Positions 24,667-33,192 of a stretch of DNA of 42,477 nucleotides are shown here, piece by piece; position 1 is the stretch's first letter; each line of letters starts with the position of its first letter. The position numbers were made by a program, and so were the translations under genes. Below the pieces are notes generated by a model. It was not told the DNA's origin. It made no database searches and worked only from the letters and a program-made list of their open reading frames with translations. Origin of the DNA: Candidatus Vogelbacteria bacterium (GTDB lineage: Bacteria; Patescibacteriota; Minisyncoccia; Phycocordibacterales; XYD1-FULL-46-19); the NCBI GenBank assembly GCA_016188295.1, contig JACPIA010000004.1, forward strand, positions 1 through 42,477, in the 5' to 3' direction.

Positions 24667-25605
24667 ATGATCACTAAGAAGAAAATCTCAGCTATTATCG
24701 CCTGTTATTGCGACGAGTTAGCGATCCCGATTATGTATGAGCGCTTAACCAAAATCTTTAAGGAGATTGGTTGTCAGTACGAGATTATTTTTATTAATGA
24801 TGGTAGCCCGGACAACTCCCAGGCGGTATTAACGGCCATTGCCGAGAAGGATAAACAGGTGGTGGTGGTAACCCACTCGCGCAACTTTAGTACCCAAAAT
24901 GGTTTTATTAGTGGGATGACGGTGGCTACTGGTGATGCAGTGGTCCTACTCGACGGTGATTTACAGGATCCACCCGAGATTATCAAGGAATTTGTATTTA
25001 AGTGGTTGGAGGGCTATGATGTGGTTTACGGAATTAGGACTAAACGAGAAGCCACTCGTTTTTTACAAGTGTCTTATAAATTATTTTATCGTTTGTTTAG
25101 TAAATTATCTTATATTAAAATCCCACGTGATGCTGGCGACTTTTCACTTATTGATCGAAAGGTGGTTGAGGTATTGCTAGCGATGCCCGAGCGCGATATG
25201 TTTATCCGGGGGATGCGGGCTTGGGCCGGCTTCCGTCAAATAGGTGTACCTTATTTTAGACCAGAACGCATGTTTGGGGTGACCACCAACAATTTGCTTA
25301 AAAATATTCGTTGGGCTAAAAAGGGGATTTTTTCCTTTTCCTACGAACCATTAGAATTTATTTTCTATTTAGCGATTATCACTTTTGTTATTGCGTTAGT
25401 GGGTATTATAGCTTATGTGAGCCTGTATTTTATCTATCCTGATCAGCCGCGGGGGATTACCACGGTTATTGTGCTGGTCTTATTCTTCAGTAGTATTCAA
25501 CTCCTTAGTTTGAGTATTATTGGCGAGTATTTAGGTCGTATTTTTGAAGAAGTTAAACAACGGCCCAAGTTTGTGGTTAAAAGTATTTTAAATAAGCCGA
25601 AGTGA
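24667..25605 (+). CDS. GT2 glycosyltransferase with two C-terminal TM helices (GtrB/ArnC-type)
   Basis: The 312-residue product has a GT-A domain (ISAIIACYCDELAIPIMYER, FINDGSPDNSQAV, VTHSRNFSTQNGFISGM, LLDGDLQDPPEI, RDAGDFSLIDRKVV). Two helices follow at about 235-260 and 268-290, ending in SIIGEYLGRIFEEVKQRP, the standard tail of GtrB/ArnC-like undecaprenyl-phosphate sugar synthases. It is the last plus-strand gene of this block, and its 3' end overlaps the 3' end of the convergent transketolase gene by 29 nt. With GtrA (10839) and a GT-C enzyme it would complete a Gtr-type set. Confidence 0.88.
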   Translation: MITKKKISAIIACYCDELAIPIMYERLTKIFKEIGCQYEIIFINDGSPDNSQAVLTAIAEKDKQVVVVTHSRNFSTQNGFISGMTVATGDAVVLLDGDLQDPPEIIKEFVFKWLEGYDVVYGIRTKREATRFLQVSYKLFYRLFSKLSYIKIPRDAGDFSLIDRKVVEVLLAMPERDMFIRGMRAWAGFRQIGVPYFRPERMFGVTTNNLLKNIRWAKKGIFSFSYEPLEFIFYLAIITFVIALVGIIAYVSLYFIYPDQPRGITTVIVLVLFFSSIQLLSLSIIGEYLGRIFEEVKQRPKFVVKSILNKPK

Positions 25606-26509
25606 TTTGCTTGCTTAAATTATTAGCGGACAAGCCGGCTTGGTCTAACAAGTAGTCACGATTACCAACATTTTTAATAAAGTGATCGGGTAAACCAAAA
25701 GACTTAAATAATTTTGGTCTGATTAGTGAACTAAGTAGCAATTCAGCCACTGCTCCACCTAAGCCCCCAATCAGACTGTGCTCCTCAATAGTAAAAATGG
25801 CTCTAGCTTTTTTAGTTTTAGTCAAAATGAGTTTGTGATCTAGAGGTTTAACACTAGGCATACTAATTACCGACACCTTCTTTTTTAAAACACTCTCTAC
25901 TTTTTCAGCAGTGGCTATGGCTAGATCTAAAATATTGCCGGTACTGATCATCACAATATCTTGACCAGGCTTTATCTCGTAGCCTTGGCCGATCTTGAAT
26001 TGCCATTTTGATTGAGAAAAGTCAGTGCCCGGGTTTTTACTTAAGCGCATATAAGTTGGGCCAGGAGTAGTGAGAGCGGCTTTAGTGGCCCCGGCTGCTT
26101 CCCAAGAGTAAGCGGGACACATTACCTGCATATTAGGTAAAGCGCGCATAATGGCGATATCCTCCACGGTATGATGGGTAACGCCATGGGTGGCGTAATT
26201 ATAACCACCACCTGCCCCAAATAATTTAACATTCAAATTGTGATAGCAAACATCAGTTCGAATTTGCTCAAAACAACGTAAAGTCAAAAAAGAGGCAATC
26301 GAGTAAGTGATGACGGTTTTGCCATTTAAGGCTAAACCGGTAGCTACCCCAATCATATTAGCTTCAGCTACACCCACGTTGATAAAACGGTCTGGGAATT
26401 TATCGCGTATTGACTCTAGGGCGTTAAAGCCTAGGTCGGCTGTAAGGAAAAAAATATTTGGATTTTTCTTCATTTCAACTAATACTTGTTTAACAAAGTC
26501 ATGTCTCAT
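25577..26509 (-). CDS. Transketolase, C-terminal (pyrimidine-binding) subunit
   Basis: The 310-residue product corresponds to the C-terminal half of transketolase: FLTADLGFNALESIRDKFPD, FINVGVAEANMIGVATGLAL with the catalytic-type Glu, and YATHGVTHHTVEDIAIMRAL. The final domain (IVMISTGNILDLAIATAEKV, EEHSLIGGLGGAVAELL) follows. Split transketolases are common in archaea and small-genome bacteria. Its start overlaps the N-subunit stop by 4 nt. The pair may serve general pentose-phosphate metabolism or two-carbon transfer in making a special sugar; placement inside a glycan locus raises but does not prove the second. Confidence 0.88.
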   Translation of the reverse strand: MRHDFVKQVLVEMKKNPNIFFLTADLGFNALESIRDKFPDRFINVGVAEANMIGVATGLALNGKTVITYSIASFLTLRCFEQIRTDVCYHNLNVKLFGAGGGYNYATHGVTHHTVEDIAIMRALPNMQVMCPAYSWEAAGATKAALTTPGPTYMRLSKNPGTDFSQSKWQFKIGQGYEIKPGQDIVMISTGNILDLAIATAEKVESVLKKKVSVISMPSVKPLDHKLILTKTKKARAIFTIEEHSLIGGLGGAVAELLLSSLIRPKLFKSFGLPDHFIKNVGNRDYLLDQAGLSANNLSKQITSAYLKYF

Positions 26510-27336
26510 AACCTTTTCTTTTTACCGTGAATCTGGTAAGTCTCATCATCAGGGATAAAGTAGTGGGCGAGGAGAGTGTTCTCAATTTTAGGGATACTTT
26601 TACCGCTAATAGTGTCGGCTAAAACCACCGCAGGTCGGGGCGATAATTTAGCTTTAATAATCATTTGCTCTAGCTCCTTAAGGTTGTGGCCAGAAGTGCG
26701 GAAAACGTCCCAACCAAAGGCGGCCCATTTTTTAGCTAAGTCCATGGTGTGGACCTCGCCGGTTTTGCCAAAACCTTGGAATTTATTTTCATCAACAATC
26801 ACAATTAAGTTACTTAGTTTATGGGTGGCGGCAAACATCGCACCCTCCCAGACCGAGCCTTCGTTGCACTCACCGTCGCCCATTAAGACAAACACTTTTT
26901 TTAGGGGGCAGTCCTGTTTCATCGTCAAGGCAATACCAGCACCAATCGAGAGACCATGGCCCAGTGAGCCGGTGGAGACCTCAATCCCGGGGCCGGCGGT
27001 AGTACAGGGGTGGAGGTGAAAAGTACCGCCATCCATTCGATAACCCTCCAAGCGTTTTTTAGGAAAAAAGCCGCGCAAAGCCAAAGTGGCGTATAAAGCG
27101 GCACCACCATGACCCTTGCTTAAAATAAAACGATCACGATCATACAGCTCTGGTTTTTTAGGATTAATCTCTAAAACACGAAAATAAAGCACGGCCATGA
27201 TGTCACTAATACACAAAGCCGAGCCCGTCTCGCCCGATTTGCTACGGTAACCCATCTCCACAATTAATCGTTTGATCTCTTGGCTTAATTTGGACACTTT
27301 AGCCAAGGGAATTTTTTTAGTAATCTTACTTGGCAT
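26506..27336 (-). CDS. Transketolase, N-terminal (TPP pyrophosphate-binding) subunit
   Basis: The 276-residue product starts MPSKITKKIPLAKVSKLSQE and shows the thiamine-diphosphate motif GDGECNEGSVWEGAMFA, closing with Asn of VDENKFQGFG about 30 residues on. Upstream it has YRSKSGETGSALCISDIMAV, LSKGHGGAALYATL and EVSTGSLGHGLSIGAGIALT. The frame is open to 27408, but ATG 27336 gives the family start and an 11-nt overlap with the preceding epimerase gene. Order on the minus strand is epimerase, N-subunit, C-subunit, all overlapping. Confidence 0.88.
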   Translation of the reverse strand: MPSKITKKIPLAKVSKLSQEIKRLIVEMGYRSKSGETGSALCISDIMAVLYFRVLEINPKKPELYDRDRFILSKGHGGAALYATLALRGFFPKKRLEGYRMDGGTFHLHPCTTAGPGIEVSTGSLGHGLSIGAGIALTMKQDCPLKKVFVLMGDGECNEGSVWEGAMFAATHKLSNLIVIVDENKFQGFGKTGEVHTMDLAKKWAAFGWDVFRTSGHNLKELEQMIIKAKLSPRPAVVLADTISGKSIPKIENTLLAHYFIPDDETYQIHGKKKRL

Positions 27337-28264
27337 AAAATTGTTGATTATTTCTGAACCAGTCAATATTTTTTTTAATTCCGACTGCAAACGGAGTTTT
27401 GGCCTCAAACTTTAAATCAGTTTTTAATTTGGCGGTATCGGCGACCCAAATATTAGTATCAAACGGACGCTTAGGGTAAGTATTCCATAGTAATTTAGAG
27501 TTGCTCTTAGTTTCAGACATCACTGTATTCACTAAAGTTTGCAGGGTTTGTTGCTTACCACTACCTAAATTAAATACTTGACCACCTAAGTCAGGGCGAT
27601 TACCTGCTTGGATAATAGCGTCAACGATATCATCAACATAAATAAAATCGCGAGCGGTGTCAGGTGAAGCCAGCGGGATGTCGCGATTATTTAAAGCATT
27701 TAAAATTAAGACAGGCAACAATCGAGTTGGTTCCTCATATGGTCCGTAAACTGAGAAGAGACGTAAGGTAATTACTGGTAAGTCCTCGGTGTTGGAAAAA
27801 TGTTGACCCAATAGTGTTTGAGCTACTTTACCCACGGCGTAGTAGCTATTAGGATCAACGCGCTCATCCTCATGCATCGGGTGATCTTTGGTGCCATATT
27901 CTGAAGAGCTACCAGTACTAACGACCATTTTAACACCGGCCGCTTTGGCCGCTTGGAGTAAGTGGAGGGTGGCCATGACTGTGGTCTGGAGAGCCAATTC
28001 GGCGTCTTTTTGAAAAGGGTAAGCCCCGTAAACTACTAAGTGATAGATGATCTCGGGTTTAACTTGAGTGATAATCTCACTCACTTTAGCTTTATCTAAA
28101 ATATCACCCTCATGGATGGTGATTTGATTGCGAATAGATTCTAAGCGCCAGCTGTTTTTAGATTGAGCCCGGACCAAGCCATGGATCTCATGACCTTGCT
28201 CTACCAGTTTATGAGCCAAATTAGCTCCCACAAAGCCGGAGATGCCGGTGATAAAGACTTTCAT
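27326..28264 (-). CDS. NAD-dependent nucleotide-sugar epimerase/dehydratase (extended SDR)
   Basis: The 312-residue protein has the GxxGxxG dinucleotide motif (FITGISGFVGANLA), D-x-x-D-like EGDILDKAKV, and the catalytic Ser segment STGSSSEYG. Y-x3-K follows in NSYYAVGKVAQTLL, then RLFSVYGPYEEP, and VDDIVDAIIQAG completes the extended SDR pattern. Dehydratases of the RmlB type have Thr-Asp-Glu after the Ser; here the order is T-G-S-S-S-E-Y, so epimerase or reductase action is more likely. Substrate unknown. It leads the minus-strand trio with the split transketolase. Confidence 0.82.
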   Translation of the reverse strand: MKVFITGISGFVGANLAHKLVEQGHEIHGLVRAQSKNSWRLESIRNQITIHEGDILDKAKVSEIITQVKPEIIYHLVVYGAYPFQKDAELALQTTVMATLHLLQAAKAAGVKMVVSTGSSSEYGTKDHPMHEDERVDPNSYYAVGKVAQTLLGQHFSNTEDLPVITLRLFSVYGPYEEPTRLLPVLILNALNNRDIPLASPDTARDFIYVDDIVDAIIQAGNRPDLGGQVFNLGSGKQQTLQTLVNTVMSETKSNSKLLWNTYPKRPFDTNIWVADTAKLKTDLKFEAKTPFAVGIKKNIDWFRNNQQFYAK

Positions 28265-28330
28265 AATAACTTAAGCAGTATCGGTTATTTAAGGATGAGT
28301 GTCAATGATAGACTTTTTGGTGGTTTAAGG

Positions 28331-28336
28331 GATAAT
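28331..28336 (+). promoter_or_regulatory. Candidate -10 box of the 28345 operon
   Basis: GATAAT ends 8 nt before ATG 28345, in the 80-bp gap between divergent operons. TAGACT at 28309-28314 is a possible -35 (16-nt spacer). The start would fall about 1-2 nt before the ATG. Confidence 0.45.
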
Positions 28337-28344
28337 AGGACTAC

Positions 28345-29253
28345 ATGATTGCTACCAAATGTGCGATTTGTGGCACTTTAGATAACGCCAAGGAGGTCTA
28401 CCCAGCTGACTTAGTGGGTGAAGCTTTAGATGAGCGGGCCTTTTCAGCCCGGCGCTTTTATAATCAAAAGATCCATTTTAGGATGGTTAAGTGTCAGGGC
28501 TGTGGTCTGCTACGCTCGGATCCGATCATTGATCCCGAGGTCTACAGTCAGCTTTATGAGCGGAGTCATTTAACTTATGAGGGCTCGATTGATAATATCG
28601 CTAAAACTTATGGTTATTATTTAAAAAAGATTCAATCATTAGTGCCTAGTAAACAAGCCTTACTCGAGATTGGTTGTGGTAATGGTTTTTTCTTAATTGA
28701 GGCTAAGCGTCAGGGTTATGCGCAGGTTTATGGGGTCGAGCCTAGTACTGAGGCCATCACTAAAGCGCCCGCCCGAATTAAATCAAATATAAAACAAGGG
28801 CTGTTTGTGGATGGGTTATTTTCTTCACAATCATTTGATTGTATTTGTATTTTCCAAACCCTAGATCATTTGCTTGACCCTAATCAAGTCTTAACTACCG
28901 CTTTTACTTTACTTAAGCCGGGTGGGATTTTTTTAGCGATTAATCACAATAGTAAATCTTTAAGCGCTAGGATTTTAGGCGAAAAGTCGCCCATTATCGA
29001 CATCGAGCACACTTATTTGTATGATACTAAAACGATCAGACTATTGTTCGAGGAGAATGGTTTCAAGGTAGTACGAGTATTTTACCCTTGGAGCCGTCAC
29101 TCATTTGGTTATCTATTTTCACTCCTACCAATTAAGCCTCTAAAACTTAAACAATTGATTGATAAATTAATTAGTAAAGCTGGTTTAACTGACTGGCCTT
29201 TATTTTTACCTATAGGTAATTTAGGGATAGTGGCTCAAAAGCCTAAAATATGA
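28345..29253 (+). CDS. Class I SAM-dependent methyltransferase with N-terminal zinc ribbon
   Basis: The 302-residue product has Cys pairs at KCAICG (C6/C9) and KCQGCGLL (near 50/53). SAM motif I is LLEIGCGNGFFLIEAKRQGY with the ribose-binding Glu in GVEPSTE. FDCICIFQTLDHLLDPNQVL and LLKPGGIFLAINHN follow. The architecture matches the 14265 gene, indicating two related sugar methyltransferases in the locus. It starts a second plus-strand operon and ends with an ATGA overlap with the next gene. Confidence 0.82.
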   Translation: MIATKCAICGTLDNAKEVYPADLVGEALDERAFSARRFYNQKIHFRMVKCQGCGLLRSDPIIDPEVYSQLYERSHLTYEGSIDNIAKTYGYYLKKIQSLVPSKQALLEIGCGNGFFLIEAKRQGYAQVYGVEPSTEAITKAPARIKSNIKQGLFVDGLFSSQSFDCICIFQTLDHLLDPNQVLTTAFTLLKPGGIFLAINHNSKSLSARILGEKSPIIDIEHTYLYDTKTIRLLFEENGFKVVRVFYPWSRHSFGYLFSLLPIKPLKLKQLIDKLISKAGLTDWPLFLPIGNLGIVAQKPKI

Positions 29254-29867
29254 AGCTGTTAAAAAAAATCTTGAATATTCCCATCGTCTGGAATACGCTT
29301 CAAGGTGTAGTCGGGGCTAATACTTTTAAGTACGCCATGTACCCCTCGGTGTTTAAGTCACGGAGCGGTAAGCTCCTAGACTTTGGTTGTGCTTGCGGTA
29401 ATAGCACGGAGGCTTTTTTAGATTTTGACTATTGGGGCGTAGATATTGATCGAGAGGCCATTAAAGATGCCAGTAAAAAATTTGCCTCCTATCCTAATGT
29501 TAAATTTGAATGGGCGGATTTGGCTCAAGCGCCTTACAAGCCAGATTTTTTTGATCATGTTTTATTTGCTGGCACGATTCACCATCTTGATCCTAGGTTA
29601 TTACCACTCTTTATTAAAAACCTATTAGTTTCACTTAAGGTGGGAGGGGAGTTACATATTTTTGAGATCATCCGCCAACCACAGAAAGATAATTTTATTA
29701 CCAAGCTATTTCTCCATCTTGATCAAGGTAAGTATATTAAGACCGAATCAGAATTAAAAGCTATTTTTAAACAAGAGGGGTATAAAATCGCTGAGACACA
29801 ATTTTTTCCTAGTCCTAATAGTTTAATTAAATTGCCCGATTTTGTTTATTTTCGAATCATCAAATGA
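29250..29867 (+). CDS. Class I SAM-dependent methyltransferase
   Basis: The 205-residue protein shows motif I LLDFGCACGNSTEAFLDFDY, the acidic WGVDIDREAIKDA, motif III-like FFDHVLFAGTIHHLDPR and SLKVGGELHIFEII. The Cys-rich motif I (GCACG) is unusual but keeps the Gly pattern. It overlaps both neighbours by 4 nt. The target is unknown; glycan or lipid methylation is suggested by context. Confidence 0.8.
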   Translation: MKLLKKILNIPIVWNTLQGVVGANTFKYAMYPSVFKSRSGKLLDFGCACGNSTEAFLDFDYWGVDIDREAIKDASKKFASYPNVKFEWADLAQAPYKPDFFDHVLFAGTIHHLDPRLLPLFIKNLLVSLKVGGELHIFEIIRQPQKDNFITKLFLHLDQGKYIKTESELKAIFKQEGYKIAETQFFPSPNSLIKLPDFVYFRIIK

Positions 29868-32164
29868 AAAACTTTGCTATCTTTGTGATTCTGCCGATCG
29901 TGTTAATTTTTACTCCATTAGTATTTGGAGGCAAAATTTTTTTTGGCGGGGATCTGACTCATTATTCCTATCCCGCGATGGAGTTTTTTCAGACCCATTA
30001 TCTGTCTGGTCTTAATCCCTATTTGTACTTAGGGTTTCCACTCGCTTCCTCTTTCCAATATTCCCATTTTAACCCGGTTTATTTATTGGTTTTTAGACTA
30101 TTTGATTTTATTGATGGCTACCATCTGATCTTATTCCTTAATGTAATTCTAGGCGCCGTTTTTGCCTACCTATTTTTTACCAGTCTATCACTTAGTCGAA
30201 ATAGCTCGCTTATTGCCACTGTGGTCTTTAGCTTGAGTCAAATTGGCTTTTCTTGGATACCGTCGTCAACAATCTCTAATGGTTTTTTTCTTTTACCGGC
30301 AATTTTATGGTCAATTAACCAAATTATTTTAAATAAAAAATGGTCGCCAGTGTTTTTGGTAGTCGTCTTTGGTTACGCTTTCTTGAGTGTTCATTATCAA
30401 TTTATTGTGATGGCTTTTTGTGGCGGGTTTGCTTTTCTTACTTATCAGATTTTGTTTCTGAGTCATACTGGTTTGTCTCTTTATCAGAGATTAAAGCTAA
30501 TGATTTGGTATTTTATTGCTTTGGCGGGAGGATTTATTATTGGGGCACCGCAAATATTAAATACCTACCGTTTTTTCGAGTACACTACTCGTTCAAGTTT
30601 TATTACCTATGAGTATCTTAAATGGTTTGACCCCGCTAAATATCTTTTGCCTAGTCTAAATGTGCAAGGTTTTACCGGGCCAGAATTTATGCCTTATATC
30701 GGTATCGTGCCGTTGTTTTTGGTGATCATTGCTTTAGTCTTTACGCTTAAAAAGAATTCTTTGACCTTGATGGCTGGCCTCGGTTTTTTATTGTTTTTTA
30801 GTTTAGTTATTGAGTATTCGCCAACCGCCTTGATTTTAAAGTATTTGCCCGTTTTTAAATATTTTGCCATTCCGGCCAGATGGCTTTATGTCGGCAATAT
30901 TTTCTTAGCTATCCTAACCGGTTTTGGCTGGCGATTCCTGGCTGATCAAAAAGACGAGGCCCTTTTTAGAACGATCAATGTTTGGATAAAAAGGATTACG
31001 ACGGCCATTGTCTCACTACTCTTGATTATTAATTTGTTTTTTTATTTATTCAGAACCAAAATCATCTTTTTAACTAAGAACTATTTTGATACCTACATTT
31101 ATCCTGATACTTCGCAATTACCGCTTGATTATTACCATCAGTTGATTGTTGTATTGATCGATAAAGCTTTTTACAATATCAGTTTACTTAATCCGCATGT
31201 TATTTTGTTGTTAGTAACCGTAGTTTTACTTTGGATCACACTAAAGACATATCATAATAATAAAGAATATCTCTTTAGAGCTTTGGTTATTTTAACAATA
31301 ATTAATCTAGTAGCCACTTTTTTCTTTAGTGTTAAATTTACCGATCGCAGTTTAGTTACTACTAAACCTCAATTTGTTACCTTAATAAAACAACGTGAAT
31401 CCGATTTAAATAACTTTAGAGTCTATAGCTATTTAGTAGCTTCGGCCCAATATCGGGAAATAGCGGCCCTACATCCTGAGGCGATAGAAGATGTCGATGT
31501 TTTTGCTTTAGAGGGCTTAATTGGTAATACTAATGATTTAGCGTTAGTCGGTGGCGTTGAAGGCAATGGCGATCGTAAAGTCCAACAACTAGTCCTGTTT
31601 TATTTAGATAAAGAAGAAACCTCACTAGCAGAGAAGATTCCATTACTGTCAGCTTTAAATGTTAAATATATTGTTACTCCCTACGAGATCAAGCATAAGA
31701 ATTTGGTTTTAGTCTCAAGTATTTTGGCAACTAAATTTAAAGTACCACTTTATTTATATGAGAATAAAGAGGTAATGCCAAGAATATTTTTCCCTAAAAT
31801 AGTCAGTTATCTAAAAGAGAACGATGACCAAGTTAATTTAAACACTATTGTTAATCCGTCTAATAATTTTACTGAGAAGTCCTACATCGAATGTAACACT
31901 TGTGATAAAGTGCTATTAGTCGATCAATCTGACACCCAGCTATTCGTGGTTGATTTTCAAGATGAAAAGATTAAAATTAACACCCAAACTAAAGCATCTC
32001 GCTGGTTGGTGGTCTCCAATGCTGATGTGCTAGGCTGGAAGGCATATATTGACGGGAAGCCAGTAAAAATCTATCCAGCCAATTATGCTCTGCAAGGTAT
32101 TTATGTGCCGGCCGGAGAGCACGTCGTCGAATTAGTCTATCGGACTAAATGGTGGGAATTATGA
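29864..32164 (+). CDS. YfhO-family-like membrane protein (GT-C-like)
   Basis: The 766-residue product has about a dozen hydrophobic segments, an early outer loop with FFGGDLTHYSYPAMEFF (Asp in GGDL), and LNPYLYLGFPLASSFQYSHF. A soluble C-terminal domain ends in WKAYIDGKPVKIYPANYAL, then VYVPAGEHVVELVYRTK-like sequence (observed I-Y-V-P-A-G-E-H-V-V-E-L-V-Y). That ending is typical of YfhO-type membrane proteins, some of which glycosylate lipoteichoic acid using polyprenyl-phosphate sugars. It could be a fourth GT-C acceptor enzyme in this locus. It is translationally coupled on both sides. Confidence 0.78.
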   Translation: MKNFAIFVILPIVLIFTPLVFGGKIFFGGDLTHYSYPAMEFFQTHYLSGLNPYLYLGFPLASSFQYSHFNPVYLLVFRLFDFIDGYHLILFLNVILGAVFAYLFFTSLSLSRNSSLIATVVFSLSQIGFSWIPSSTISNGFFLLPAILWSINQIILNKKWSPVFLVVVFGYAFLSVHYQFIVMAFCGGFAFLTYQILFLSHTGLSLYQRLKLMIWYFIALAGGFIIGAPQILNTYRFFEYTTRSSFITYEYLKWFDPAKYLLPSLNVQGFTGPEFMPYIGIVPLFLVIIALVFTLKKNSLTLMAGLGFLLFFSLVIEYSPTALILKYLPVFKYFAIPARWLYVGNIFLAILTGFGWRFLADQKDEALFRTINVWIKRITTAIVSLLLIINLFFYLFRTKIIFLTKNYFDTYIYPDTSQLPLDYYHQLIVVLIDKAFYNISLLNPHVILLLVTVVLLWITLKTYHNNKEYLFRALVILTIINLVATFFFSVKFTDRSLVTTKPQFVTLIKQRESDLNNFRVYSYLVASAQYREIAALHPEAIEDVDVFALEGLIGNTNDLALVGGVEGNGDRKVQQLVLFYLDKEETSLAEKIPLLSALNVKYIVTPYEIKHKNLVLVSSILATKFKVPLYLYENKEVMPRIFFPKIVSYLKENDDQVNLNTIVNPSNNFTEKSYIECNTCDKVLLVDQSDTQLFVVDFQDEKIKINTQTKASRWLVVSNADVLGWKAYIDGKPVKIYPANYALQGIYVPAGEHVVELVYRTKWWEL

Positions 32165-33192
32165 GGATATTAATTATTACTAATAATCTTAAGCCAAATT
32201 CCGGCTGGGGACGCTACTCACTCGGAGTAGTTAACGAATACCAAAAACTAAACATTCAATGTTTGGTTTTGACGGAAACAACTGACCTTAAACCACTAAT
32301 CTCAATTTGGTCGTTGTTGACTAATATTTGGCTGACTAGGCGAATGGCGGACAACTATGATATCATCCATGCTTTTGACGGGTGGCCTTATGGGGTCTAT
32401 GGTTACTTTGCAGTTTTAGGGACTAATAAAAAATTATTTATCAATGCGGTCGGTACCTATGCTGTGATTCCACTTAAAAGGGGGTTGCTAGCTCGGAGTT
32501 ATCGTCGGGCCCAACAAGTTTTTGCGATCAGTGATTTTATTAAAAATAAAATTCTGGAACAGGTTAAATTAACTAATATCAGTACAGTTTATTTAGGTTT
32601 GACTCCCTTACCGGAAGTTATAGTTGATAAAATGACCAATTTCCCAGTAATTTTAACAGTGGGTGAAATTAAAAATCGCAAAGGTCAGTATGATACCATT
32701 CAAGCCATTAAGTTATTAACTAAAGATTATCCAAAAATTTTATACTTGATAATCGGGTCAGGTCGAGATCAAAATTATACTCAAAAAATTAAAGATTATG
32801 CGGTGGCTCAAGGTTTAGATGGCCAGGTTAAAATCATCGTTGATGCTAAAACCGATCAAGATTTAGCATATTATTATGCAGTAGCTGATGTGTTTACTCT
32901 TAACTCTAAAACCAGTGAACATTATTTAGAAGGTTTTGGTCTGGTATTGTTAGAGGCGGCGCAGTTTGGCTTGCCAGTGGTTGCCAGTCGGGACTCGGGT
33001 ACGGCCGAGGCAATGCAGGATGGTTATAATGGCTATTTAGCCACCGCTGGTGATTCAGCATCGATTGCCGAGGCACTAACCGAGGCACTAAAAGATAAAG
33101 AGAGATTAGGAGCTAATTCTAAACTGTTTGTTCAAAATTTTACTTGGCAAAAGACCGCTCAAAAATATTTGGCGTTTTATAAACAATTATGA
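32161..33192 (+). CDS. GT4-family glycosyltransferase
   Basis: The 343-residue GT-B enzyme starts MRILIITNNLKPNSGWGRYS with the Gly-rich acceptor loop. It has ILTVGEIKNRKGQYDTIQAI and E257-GFGLVLL-E265-AAQFGLPVVASRDSG, an intact GT4 signature. The frame opens 4 codons earlier (32149), but ATG 32161 gives the usual N-terminus and an ATGA overlap with the YfhO-like gene. It is followed by another GT4 gene with a 4-nt overlap. Confidence 0.88.
   Translation: MRILIITNNLKPNSGWGRYSLGVVNEYQKLNIQCLVLTETTDLKPLISIWSLLTNIWLTRRMADNYDIIHAFDGWPYGVYGYFAVLGTNKKLFINAVGTYAVIPLKRGLLARSYRRAQQVFAISDFIKNKILEQVKLTNISTVYLGLTPLPEVIVDKMTNFPVILTVGEIKNRKGQYDTIQAIKLLTKDYPKILYLIIGSGRDQNYTQKIKDYAVAQGLDGQVKIIVDAKTDQDLAYYYAVADVFTLNSKTSEHYLEGFGLVLLEAAQFGLPVVASRDSGTAEAMQDGYNGYLATAGDSASIAEALTEALKDKERLGANSKLFVQNFTWQKTAQKYLAFYKQL

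Noticed and set aside
26576-27019. 147-codon plus-strand open frame
   Set aside because: It lies entirely opposite the transketolase N-subunit gene, whose motifs are intact, and its translation has no recognisable domain.
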